A stretch of 31,081 bases of DNA, taken from positions 1 through 31,081 of IMG/VR virus record IMGVR_UViG_3300042458_000141; one strand, written 5' to 3'. Numbering within the stretch: position 1 is the stretch's first letter; each line of letters opens with the position of its first letter. The position numbers and the translations under genes were made by a program. The DNA comes from a virus. Positions 1 to 9,049 of this stretch are shown in pieces. The notes beneath the pieces are model-generated. The model searched no databases and was not told where the DNA came from. It was given only the letters and a program-made list of their open reading frames with translations.

Positions 1-264
1 AAAAGACATAAAGTAAAAGAAACATTTGGTGATGAAGCGGAAGGAGCTTTAGTTATGCCTGATACAGATGTTTACTATTTACTAATAGGAGTAAAGTATC
101 TAACCCATAATACAATAGCTCATGAGATATTTCATGCTGCTGTTAGAGTGACAGAAGATAGAGGAGTGGTAGATGAAGAAGCACAAGCTTGGTTGGCAGG
201 ACACTTAACCTCTGTTACATATAAATTTATAGAAAAGAAGAAGTTAGTAATTAAACATGGCTGA
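1..264 (+). CDS. Zincin-like metalloprotease, C-terminal part (5' end outside window)
   Basis: The frame is open from the first base of the window, so the gene starts upstream. An ATG at 55 is an internal Met and is not needed as a start. The 87 visible codons end in TGA at 262-264. The protein contains HEIFH, the HExxH zinc-binding helix in which the Glu is the catalytic base. About 20 residues later comes a DEEAQAWLAGHLT segment, where one Glu is a good candidate for the third zinc ligand, as in gluzincins. Small zincins of this kind, with the pattern HE-x-x-HA then an EE-x-x-A helix, are common in tailed phages; their substrates are usually unknown. The stop overlaps the start of the muzzle gene by 8 bases, which suggests translational coupling and a late, virion-related role. 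It could be a maturation protease, but the sequence does not show that. The zinc site is clear; the function is not. Confidence 0.8.
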   Translation, partial: KRHKVKETFGDEAEGALVMPDTDVYYLLIGVKYLTHNTIAHEIFHAAVRVTEDRGVVDEEAQAWLAGHLTSVTYKFIEKKKLVIKHG

Positions 265-3200
265 AAAAGAATCACAAAATCCGGGAGCTGTTACCAACAC
301 CTTTAATAAAGGTATGGTAAAAGATTACAACGAGACCTTTGTAGGTGAGGGATTGTGGACGCATGCTCGTAATGTAGTTAATAACTCACATGATGGTCAG
401 ATTGGAGTTCTTGGTAATGAACCAGCTAACTTATATTGTGTTACTCTTCCTTATGCTTTAATTGGTACTGTACACTATGGTGGTGACCAATGGGTTGTTT
501 TTACAACAGATGATCTGAACTCTGAGATTGGAATATTTGATGAGTCTTCTTGCTCTTACACTAAAGTTATAAATGATCCATGTTTAAACTTTAAACGCAC
601 TCACCTTATTACTGGAGTTTGTCGTGAAAGATATGACTGTGAAAACTTATTATACTGGGATGATGGTTTAAACCCAACAAGAGTTTTAAACGTTAATGAT
701 GTTCCTTATGTTTGTACTACTACAGCATCAACTACTCAACCTTTTAAATATAGATTAATTGGAGCAACATGTAGTGCTAAAACTGCAACTACTACTCTTA
801 CATACAATGACATTAACTTTAATTCTCAAACTAAACATTTAGTAGATGGAGAGGTTTTTGAGTTTTTAACTTTTGATAAATCTGAGTTAATAAATATTAC
901 TAGTCGTAGCTGTACAGATGAACCATGTTATACTCATGTTATTAGTATTAGTATTCCTACTGCAGAACGTACTACTTATGAACTATGTCTTACTGATAAA
1001 CAAGCATATGACCAACAGTTTCCTGATGGATCACTTAATGCTTTAACTGTTATTAGTAAGAAGGTAGATTACAATGGTAATCCTATTCCTTGTGGTTGTG
1101 TTTCTCAAAGCACAACAACTGCTCCCTATAGATTAAATAATATCACAAGTTCAACTACATCTGATGGTCTCACTTGTAAAACTCCTGTTTGTTCTGATCG
1201 TTTAGATTGTGAAAAAATTAGACTAGCTTCTTTAGTAACACAACCTTGTCTTTCTTTACAAAAAGGAAAAGGAGCAGGTACGCTAGCCAATGGATCATAC
1301 CAAGTGGCATTAGCATACACTATAGATGGTGTTAGAGTTACAGACTATTTTGGTCTAAGTGAAGTTCAGTCTTTATTTAGTCATCAAAACTTATCTAGTT
1401 CTTTAGAAGTTACTATTACAGATATTGATAAAAACTTTGATGAGTTTGAGTTAGTTGTAATATCTAACATTAATCAACAAACTGTAGCTAAAAGTTTTGG
1501 TTTTTATTCTACTAGTCAAGGTGTAATCTATATTAGTACTGTAGGACCTGAGTTAATCACTGTACCTCTCACTTTTATTGTTCTAAGAACTGAACCAATT
1601 GAGAAGTCAGACGCTATGTATTCAGTTAATAACTATTTACTACGTGTCGGTGTATATAGTAAATTTAGATTTAACTATCAGAAACAAGCTAATGCCATTA
1701 AGTCAAAGTGGGTAGCTGTACAATATCCAGCAAACTACTATGTAAAAGGAGGAAATAATCCTTCTTTTATGAGAGATGAGCAGTATGCATTTTTTATAAG
1801 ATGGGTGTATAACACAGGTGAGCGTTCGGATTCTTATCATATTCCTGGTAGAGAAGCAACATCTTTAGAAACTTCTGCAATAGGTGGGGAAGATGCTTAT
1901 GAAATTGCAGACGGAGTTATTGTAGAACGTTGGCATGTAGAAAATACTGCCACTGTAGATTCAATAACTACTACTGCTTTACCAGATGGTGGTAAGATTA
2001 TTGCATCTGGTCAAATGGGTTATTGGGAATCTACAGAACTATATCCTGATAATAATCCTGAAGTTTGGGGTTCTTTATGTGGTAAACACATTAAGCATCA
2101 CAAGTTTCCTGACGCCACTGTAGACCCAGTTATTAATCATTATAACTCTAATGGTCAAAATATTGTAGTGTTAGGCGTAGAGTTTGAGAACATAACTCAT
2201 CCAATAGGTGCAGATGGAAAAACCATATCTTCTATAGTTGGATATGAAATACTTAGAGGAAGCAGAGAAGGTAATAAAACTATTCTAGCTACTGGTATAC
2301 TTAACAACATGCGTGAGTATGATATTCAAGAAGGTACTGCAGGTGTTCAAGGGCTATATCAAAACTATCCGTACAATGATCTAACTCCTGATTATTATTT
2401 AACATCTAATGAGAAATATATAAATCAAGGTTCTTTTGAAAATCGTAAAGGAGAACCCTTAAAGGATTATAGAAAAGATGTATTTTCTTTTCATAGTCCT
2501 GATACTAACTTTACTCAACCTTTTTTATCAGCACAAGAACTTAAAATATATGGTGAGGCTTACGGTAATTCACAGGGAGTATTTGAGATACCATGGAGGC
2601 ATCCTAAAAACAAGTTTATTGGTAAAGATGTAGAGTTTGTAAATAAAGCTTTACAAGTAATTAGAATCATTAATGCCTTATCTAGTGAGTTACCTCCTGG
2701 TGCTGTACAATTTACAGGTACTAATAAGCTTCCTGTTAATATTGATATTACTCCTGTAAAACCTGTACCAAAGAAAACAGTAGTAGGATCAATTCTTGGA
2801 GGTATAACAAATATATTTGCTCCTGGTGCTGGAGATATTGTATCAGGAATAGTTGATGGTATAGCTTTAGGTATTAACACAATTAGCTATGCAGCTCAAC
2901 TGCTTGTAGTAAAATACATACATACTGAAACTACTAGTGCTCAGATACAAATCTTAATTTACGGATTGATTCCTAAGCGTCAGTATGCTTTACAATATAA
3001 CTCACACGGGTTTTTTAATAAGTTCTCTGCTTCTAAAGAAGGAAATAGAAGAAGAAAGATTGATGATAGCTTATACATAAAAGGAAACGTACAAAGTTTT
3101 AATAATGATTTTAGAGTTAATAACTTATACAGAAGTAACTTTGTAATAGTTAAACTTGCTGATGGTAAGTTTATTGCTAATCCAGATAATGCAGATAATA

Positions 3201-5290
3201 GTAGAGTGCTTCTTAGTGATATAAATACAGATCCTCAAAAATCATTTCAACGTAATATATCTTCTCAATATGGAGCTTTAAAAATATCGTTACCATCACA
3301 ATACGGTCAGTTAGAGTCTATTAAACAAATTCCAATTTCTAATTGTGTAGGTAAAACTACTGCAGCAACTGGAGCTAAGTTTAAATCTGAGATTATATTT
3401 GGTGGTGATACTTACATTAATAAGTTTACTGAGAAAAATACAATGCCTTTCTTTAATGATTGGATGATAGACTTTCCAGATGAAACAGCTTATGACTATA
3501 GAAACTACATAAACGTACCTTATCCTAGGTATTGGATGAATACTACTGAAGTAGAATATAAACTATTACAGAGTTCAGCTAAAGAACATCATCACTTAGA
3601 TAAAAGTGTAAGTAGATTCTTTTACATCCATCAAGGATATATGTATCTATTTAATTCTGGTGTAAGAGAGTTTTTTGTTGAGTCTGAGATTAACCTAGCA
3701 TACCGTGATTGGGAAGATGAAACATCTAAGCGTCACTATGATAGTAGTTCATATACTGATCTAAGCTTAATCTTTAGAAGTGATATAATTAGAAGTGGTA
3801 ATTATTATAAGTATGATTACTCTTTGAGTTTATCTAAGCTATATAATAATTTTATATCTTGGGGTAACCTTTTACCAAGAACATATGATCCAATAACTTA
3901 TTCTAGTTGTTATACTTATAGACCAAATAGAGTGATCTATTCTTTACCACAACAAGATGAAATAAGTAAGGATAACTGGAGATTGTTTTTAACTAATAAC
4001 TATTCAGACTTTGCTTCTAAAGTTTCCAGCATAAAATCAGTAAACTCAAGTGGTGCATTGTTTATGATGGATACTCAAAGTCCAATTCAGTTTATGGGTG
4101 TGGATCAATTACAGACAGATGCTGGTACTAAAATTACTATTGGTGATGGAGGATTGTTTAGTCAACCGTTACAAAACTTAGTTAACTCTGACTCTTCTTA
4201 TGAGTACGGTTCTAACCAAGGTAGATTTTGTTCTGTTGGTACAAACTATGGTGTATTTTGGATAAGTCAAAATCAGGGTAAGGTGTTTCAGTTTGCTGGA
4301 CAGCTAAGTGAGATATCTCGTAATGGTATGAAGTGGTGGTTTGCTAAGTACTTACCTAGTGAACTACTTAAAGTGTTTCCAGACTATCCATTGTATGATA
4401 ATCAGGTTGCCGGTGTTGGAGTACAGATGATCTATGATAATACCCATGAGATAATATACATCACTAAGAAAGACTATAAACCTAAGTTTAGTGATTTAGC
4501 ATATGATGATAAAGGTTTTTATAGAATAATCTCTGGTCAAAAAACTTATTACACGTTTAAGAGTGATGCGTTTGAAGAGTCTTCTTGGACCATGAGTTAT
4601 GATCCTAAAAATAAAATGTGGTTATCATTCCATGATTGGATACCTACCTTCTTGATTCCAGGTAGATCTCATTTCATGTCTGTTAACATGAACACTATAT
4701 GGAAGCATAATCAACGTTGTGATAAGTTTGCTAATTTCTATAATAAAGATTATCCTTTTGAAGTTGAGTTTGTATCTTCTACTGGTCAAACATCTACTAC
4801 TATAAGAAACTTAGAATACATGTTAGAAACCTATAAGTATCACAATGATTGTAGAGATAAGTTTCATGTATTAGATGAGAACTTTGATCAGGCAATTGTT
4901 TATAACTCTGAACAGGTTTCAGGACTTTTAGAACTTTCTATTAAAAGTAAAACAAATCCATTAGATTTATTATCTTATCCAAGGATAGGTACTTCTTCTA
5001 TAAAGATTAACTATTCTAAGGAAGAAAACAAGTATAGGTTTAATCAATTCTGGGATGTTACTAAAGACCGTGGGGAATTTACAGGAGTAAATGTTCCTAT
5101 GTTTAATACTAAGGCTAATGGTTATCAGTTTGAAATCAACCCTCAGTATATTAATTATCAGAAAGCACCATTAGAACGTAAGAAATTTAGACATAATGTA
5201 AACAGAGTGCTTCTTAGAAAACTTGTAAGTAATAATTTAAAGATGATCTTTAAAATATCTAACCAAAAAATACAACAATCTTTTAGGTAG
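257..5290 (+). CDS. Probable tail muzzle/nozzle protein, crAss-like
   Basis: This is a 1677-residue protein with no signal peptide and few helices by eye. It is rich in Thr, Ser, Tyr and Asn, as in beta-structured phage tail proteins. Residues 14-60 (NTFNKGMVKDYN, then THARNVVNNSHDGQIGVLGNEP) match a start I associate with large crAss-like tail proteins that close the end of the tail tube, the muzzle or nozzle (P22 gp10/T7 gp12-like). The first 330 residues have many cysteines, for example CRERYDCENLLYWDDGLNP. Around residues 336-357 is GAGTLANGSYQVALAYT, a conserved beta module of the same proteins. A Gly/Ile/Val-rich segment (GSILGGITNIFAPGAGDIVSGIVDG) lies near residues 845-870. The start ATG overlaps the previous stop, and the gene ends in TAG, the only TAG stop here. 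Its place just upstream of wall hydrolases and the virion polymerase supports a tail role. A different large tail protein cannot be excluded. Confidence 0.7.
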   Translation: MAEKESQNPGAVTNTFNKGMVKDYNETFVGEGLWTHARNVVNNSHDGQIGVLGNEPANLYCVTLPYALIGTVHYGGDQWVVFTTDDLNSEIGIFDESSCSYTKVINDPCLNFKRTHLITGVCRERYDCENLLYWDDGLNPTRVLNVNDVPYVCTTTASTTQPFKYRLIGATCSAKTATTTLTYNDINFNSQTKHLVDGEVFEFLTFDKSELINITSRSCTDEPCYTHVISISIPTAERTTYELCLTDKQAYDQQFPDGSLNALTVISKKVDYNGNPIPCGCVSQSTTTAPYRLNNITSSTTSDGLTCKTPVCSDRLDCEKIRLASLVTQPCLSLQKGKGAGTLANGSYQVALAYTIDGVRVTDYFGLSEVQSLFSHQNLSSSLEVTITDIDKNFDEFELVVISNINQQTVAKSFGFYSTSQGVIYISTVGPELITVPLTFIVLRTEPIEKSDAMYSVNNYLLRVGVYSKFRFNYQKQANAIKSKWVAVQYPANYYVKGGNNPSFMRDEQYAFFIRWVYNTGERSDSYHIPGREATSLETSAIGGEDAYEIADGVIVERWHVENTATVDSITTTALPDGGKIIASGQMGYWESTELYPDNNPEVWGSLCGKHIKHHKFPDATVDPVINHYNSNGQNIVVLGVEFENITHPIGADGKTISSIVGYEILRGSREGNKTILATGILNNMREYDIQEGTAGVQGLYQNYPYNDLTPDYYLTSNEKYINQGSFENRKGEPLKDYRKDVFSFHSPDTNFTQPFLSAQELKIYGEAYGNSQGVFEIPWRHPKNKFIGKDVEFVNKALQVIRIINALSSELPPGAVQFTGTNKLPVNIDITPVKPVPKKTVVGSILGGITNIFAPGAGDIVSGIVDGIALGINTISYAAQLLVVKYIHTETTSAQIQILIYGLIPKRQYALQYNSHGFFNKFSASKEGNRRRKIDDSLYIKGNVQSFNNDFRVNNLYRSNFVIVKLADGKFIANPDNADNSRVLLSDINTDPQKSFQRNISSQYGALKISLPSQYGQLESIKQIPISNCVGKTTAATGAKFKSEIIFGGDTYINKFTEKNTMPFFNDWMIDFPDETAYDYRNYINVPYPRYWMNTTEVEYKLLQSSAKEHHHLDKSVSRFFYIHQGYMYLFNSGVREFFVESEINLAYRDWEDETSKRHYDSSSYTDLSLIFRSDIIRSGNYYKYDYSLSLSKLYNNFISWGNLLPRTYDPITYSSCYTYRPNRVIYSLPQQDEISKDNWRLFLTNNYSDFASKVSSIKSVNSSGALFMMDTQSPIQFMGVDQLQTDAGTKITIGDGGLFSQPLQNLVNSDSSYEYGSNQGRFCSVGTNYGVFWISQNQGKVFQFAGQLSEISRNGMKWWFAKYLPSELLKVFPDYPLYDNQVAGVGVQMIYDNTHEIIYITKKDYKPKFSDLAYDDKGFYRIISGQKTYYTFKSDAFEESSWTMSYDPKNKMWLSFHDWIPTFLIPGRSHFMSVNMNTIWKHNQRCDKFANFYNKDYPFEVEFVSSTGQTSTTIRNLEYMLETYKYHNDCRDKFHVLDENFDQAIVYNSEQVSGLLELSIKSKTNPLDLLSYPRIGTSSIKINYSKEENKYRFNQFWDVTKDRGEFTGVNVPMFNTKANGYQFEINPQYINYQKAPLERKKFRHNVNRVLLRKLVSNNLKMIFKISNQKIQQSFR

Positions 5291-5297
5291 AGAGAAT

Positions 5298-8200
5298 ATG
5301 AATAAGCTATTGCAACATATTATAAATGCTGGTGATGTAGATCACAAATTACTTCCTGGATTGCAGAAGATGCAAAAAGGTGGTACTGGTAAAGTATTGC
5401 CTAATTCTCCGTCTGATCCTAGAATGTTTCCTAAAGAAACTTTAAAGAATAGAGAAAAAGTATATAGAACAGTTCGTCCTACAGACTATACTGATCTTAA
5501 AAACTATATTAGATATACATTTAATAATGAAAGAGATGAGTATGATGACGAGCGTAGTGAAGAAGCATTTAAAATGTATCTAGGTTTAGAACCCAAGCCT
5601 GAATACTTTAGACCTTCTAAATATAAACCTACTATCAATGCAACACCTAACGAGTATTATTATAGTGCTGATGAACAGCTAGAACAAGATATATTTAATA
5701 GCTTTAAAGATAAGGTTAAACCTGGTCAGATATTACCAACTGATGAGTATCATGTAGATAGTAAGTTTCCTGGTAACCCAAATGCTTTTTGGGAAGGGGA
5801 TAAGCAGATGGTTAAACTAGATTATAATGATGAGAATCTTATATTTGGTAGACCTATGGCTAGTCGTGCTAGAGCATTAGGTCAGTTTGTTGTTAGTAGA
5901 GGTTCTGATAAAGAAGGTGATTATTTATCCTATGCTGATCAGTATGATTTTCCTGAAAAGCTTCAAAATAAAATGCAGGGAAAACCCTATAAGATATATG
6001 GTAGAGTGTATTATCCTAAAGCTAAACCTAAAAAAATGTATGGTGGGGATGATAATCCCTTTAGAGTTTTTGCACAAGAAGGTGTTGAATATCAGGGACC
6101 AAGTATTGTAGACTATCTAGCTACTAAGGGTTACTCTGGTAAAAAAGCATTTAGAAAAGATCTTGCTGAAAAGTATGGTGTAGAAGACTATAATTATTCT
6201 GCTGCTAAGAATACAGAACTTCTTAATAGACTTCGTGAGAATGATGATCTATTACAACAGAACTATGAGCCGACTCAAGCTGCAATACCTGTAGAAAGAA
6301 TGATGGAAATGGAGCGTCAAGCTAGAGCTGCTAGACAAGCCTCTGCTCAACCTGCTCAAACACAACCTAACCCTGCTCCTGTTTATAATTATAGTCCAGA
6401 GTTTCAGAACATGAGGATACCTCAGACTAAAGTGAATACATCATTACAACCTAAAGTTATATATGATAATAAGTTTTCTTTAAGTCCTAAAATGGTTGTA
6501 CAAGTACCAACTACTCCTAGAGTTACTACTCCTGTGAATAAAGTTGTGCCACCTGTTACTGCTGAAAGACCACAGACAGTTATTCCTAAGTTTGATCCGT
6601 ATGCTTTTTTACAGAATGCTAATCAAAGACCTTTAGGACCGGTTGTTATTAACAGACCTATTACTAGAGAAGCCGCTCCTATACAAAGAGAGCAAGCTGC
6701 AATACCAGGTATTTCTAAACCTATGGATGAAACATTTATGTTTCCTAATGAGTATCCTTATTCATTTAATAAACAAAAGTCTAGTCCTATATCATCAGTT
6801 GTACCTGCTAACAAGCCTCTTGTAAAAACTGAAAAGTACACTACAGAATCTGAAACAGAAGATGCTTCATGGTATGATAAAGCAGCAAGTACATTAAAAG
6901 GTTTCTATGATGACTTTACTACATCTGTAAATAATAGTCCTCTTGACTTTAGAGGTATGAATCTTGGTGCTGGTTTTTCTCCACAGGGTGTTAGAGAAAT
7001 AACAAAAAATACAGGTAAGAGTTTTCTTTCTTTATTTTCTGAGGATTTAGCTGATAAGTTTCAAAATAAGATAGATAGACAGGATGCAATAAATAATCCT
7101 AAAGAACGTAAGAGTTCTCTTGATCCATCTAAGATTATGTTTGATCCTATTAATGTTACTGGTGATACTATTCCAGATGCTGGTGGCAGACGTTACCATA
7201 TTCCAGAGTTAATGGATCTTGACTATATGCGTTTTGGTGTACGTAATCGTGGTGACTATAAAGATCTTGAAACTGAAGGAGCTCCTATTACAGCATTTGA
7301 ACCATTCCAAAGTTCTAAACAGTATTTTTCTAAAAGTAAAGATCCTGCTAACTCTACTTATATAGGTGTAGCACCTGATGGTAAAATTAAAGTGGGAGGA
7401 AAAGATCAGTTCTTAGATCAAGAATATCAGATTACTAAAACCTTTGGAAACAAAGTTGTTGACTTTAATAGAGATGATAAAGGAAGTATTATAAAAGTAG
7501 CATCTAATCCTAAAGCTTCTAAGGAAACACTATCTCCTTCAGTAAAAGTAATGGGAGATGATGGTAAGATTGTAGATGGTAAACTTAGTTTGTTACTACC
7601 TCGTGAAGGTAATCAAGAAGAGTCTTTTGATCTTGTTACTGGTGGACGTTATATTTTTCAAACTCCTGATGGTAAAACAAAGCTTGTAAGTGGCTCACTT
7701 AAGAATATTGAGGATGCATTTTATAATATGAAGAAAAGTAATCCATATGTTAATGTAATAACATTGGATAATGGTTCTTATGCTCGTGGTATTCGTACTT
7801 ATGATCAAAAGTTAACTAAGAAAGATCTTAAAGGATATGATAACCAAAATACTGCTGGTGGAAACTTTGCATATATACTTCCAGGTGTAACAACAAGATA
7901 TGAATCTAAGTTTTCAGACTTTGAAAAGGAAGCTAAAGCTAAACTTCAAGCAAAGTATCCTGGTAAGAATGTTAGTGTTGGTTATCAAGACAGTGGTCTT
8001 TATGATGAGTCAGGATCTCGTGATATTGAAAGTCAAGCTGCTATACAACAAAAGGGAAACTCTCAAACTCCAGTGTCTCTTCACAACTTTGGTGCTGCTA
8101 GAGATTATATACTTTATGTAGATGGTAAGCCTATAGATGCTGGTGCAAATAAAGACTTGTATGCTGATATTCTATGGACTAGTGCAGCTAAAACTGGACT

Positions 8201-9044
8201 ACATCATGTAGGAACTAAAGAGGATAACTGGGACCCCACTCATATAGGATTAGCTAAAGAAGGACAGAAGACTGCTTTTGATGAATTGTATTCTAAGTAT
8301 CCAGATATTTTTGCTAACCCTAACTTTGTTAAAAGTTTAAATTTTGTTAACAAGAATAAATCTAATCCTCAATATAAAGAGTATTATGAATTGTTAAATA
8401 ATATTCAGCCGTTTACAGGACAGCCTCGTACTACAGAAGCTATGAGAACCACAGCAGCTAGAAAACAAGAAGGTGGGCCTATTGTAGATGCTCGTGGTCA
8501 ATGGGCTTATCCTGGTAAGGTTACTCGTATACCTAGTGATAATATAACTATGCAAGGTGTTCCTTATCCTGTGTTTGGTGTAGGATCTAATGGTCAAAAA
8601 CAAATGATGTATCCAGAACAAGACTATAACTTTGGTGGTGCATCTTATGTAGATGAATATCCAATGATGAAGAACGGTGGTGGTCTTCTTAGTAGGACTG
8701 TTAGCTGTTCTAGTTGTGGATGGTCATGGAAAGCTGCAGATGGAGGAATAGATCCATTAACTTGTCATAAATGTGGTGGTGTTGTTAAGATGAAAAGCGG
8801 TGGTCAACATGGTGGACTAGACAGATGGTTTGCTGAAAAGTGGGTAGATGTAAAGACAGGTAAAGATTGTGGTAGACAAGAAGGAGAAAGTAGAGCAGGC
8901 TATCCAGCATGCCGTCCTTCTAAAAGAGTAAACTCTCAGACACCAAAGACTTCTTCAGAGATGAGTTCTGCAGAGAAGGCTAAGTTTAAAAGTAGTAAGA
9001 CAAGTAGTCAACGTATAGATTATAATCATAAAAGAAATAAATAA
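5298..9044 (+). CDS. Multidomain virion-type protein: M15-like peptidase, zinc ribbon, DUF5872-like C-terminus
   Basis: This protein has 1248 residues. Residues 194-218 (LGQFVVSRGSDKEGDYLSYADQYDF) form a small module I know from other phage proteins of unknown role. Residues 325-510 are Pro/Gln/Thr-rich and probably a flexible linker. Residues about 870-1000 resemble M15-type peptidoglycan peptidases: S927-x-H929-x2-G932-x-A934-x-D936, then W978-DPT-H982. H929, D936 and H982 are the expected zinc ligands, and such enzymes cut stem-peptide bonds. Residues 1059-1130 (GQWAYPGKVTRIPS, then ITMQGV) form a conserved phage/giant-virus-like module. C1137-x2-C1140 and C1156-x2-C1159 make a zinc ribbon. 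Residues 1171-1248 (GGLDRWFAEKW, then YPACRPSKRV) look like DUF5872 and are Lys/Ser-rich at the end. The gene starts 7 bases after the previous stop. Expected role: wall degradation during entry, or a virion scaffold carrying that enzyme. Module calls are from motif memory; the peptidase call is the firmest. Confidence 0.65.
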   Translation: MNKLLQHIINAGDVDHKLLPGLQKMQKGGTGKVLPNSPSDPRMFPKETLKNREKVYRTVRPTDYTDLKNYIRYTFNNERDEYDDERSEEAFKMYLGLEPKPEYFRPSKYKPTINATPNEYYYSADEQLEQDIFNSFKDKVKPGQILPTDEYHVDSKFPGNPNAFWEGDKQMVKLDYNDENLIFGRPMASRARALGQFVVSRGSDKEGDYLSYADQYDFPEKLQNKMQGKPYKIYGRVYYPKAKPKKMYGGDDNPFRVFAQEGVEYQGPSIVDYLATKGYSGKKAFRKDLAEKYGVEDYNYSAAKNTELLNRLRENDDLLQQNYEPTQAAIPVERMMEMERQARAARQASAQPAQTQPNPAPVYNYSPEFQNMRIPQTKVNTSLQPKVIYDNKFSLSPKMVVQVPTTPRVTTPVNKVVPPVTAERPQTVIPKFDPYAFLQNANQRPLGPVVINRPITREAAPIQREQAAIPGISKPMDETFMFPNEYPYSFNKQKSSPISSVVPANKPLVKTEKYTTESETEDASWYDKAASTLKGFYDDFTTSVNNSPLDFRGMNLGAGFSPQGVREITKNTGKSFLSLFSEDLADKFQNKIDRQDAINNPKERKSSLDPSKIMFDPINVTGDTIPDAGGRRYHIPELMDLDYMRFGVRNRGDYKDLETEGAPITAFEPFQSSKQYFSKSKDPANSTYIGVAPDGKIKVGGKDQFLDQEYQITKTFGNKVVDFNRDDKGSIIKVASNPKASKETLSPSVKVMGDDGKIVDGKLSLLLPREGNQEESFDLVTGGRYIFQTPDGKTKLVSGSLKNIEDAFYNMKKSNPYVNVITLDNGSYARGIRTYDQKLTKKDLKGYDNQNTAGGNFAYILPGVTTRYESKFSDFEKEAKAKLQAKYPGKNVSVGYQDSGLYDESGSRDIESQAAIQQKGNSQTPVSLHNFGAARDYILYVDGKPIDAGANKDLYADILWTSAAKTGLHHVGTKEDNWDPTHIGLAKEGQKTAFDELYSKYPDIFANPNFVKSLNFVNKNKSNPQYKEYYELLNNIQPFTGQPRTTEAMRTTAARKQEGGPIVDARGQWAYPGKVTRIPSDNITMQGVPYPVFGVGSNGQKQMMYPEQDYNFGGASYVDEYPMMKNGGGLLSRTVSCSSCGWSWKAADGGIDPLTCHKCGGVVKMKSGGQHGGLDRWFAEKWVDVKTGKDCGRQEGESRAGYPACRPSKRVNSQTPKTSSEMSSAEKAKFKSSKTSSQRIDYNHKRNK

Positions 9045-9049
9045 AAGTT

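Noticed and set aside
5288-5305. Possible TAG recoding: the muzzle gene ends in TAG and reading through would reach TAA five codons later.
   Set aside because: All seven complete or right-partial genes avoid internal TAG and TGA, TAG falls just before a well-placed start, and TGA also serves as a stop at 262. The standard bacterial code explains the window.
5887-6111. Overlapping + strand frame of 74 codons within the 1248-residue protein gene.
   Set aside because: The main frame carries a conserved phage module here, and the alternative frame has no recognisable motif.
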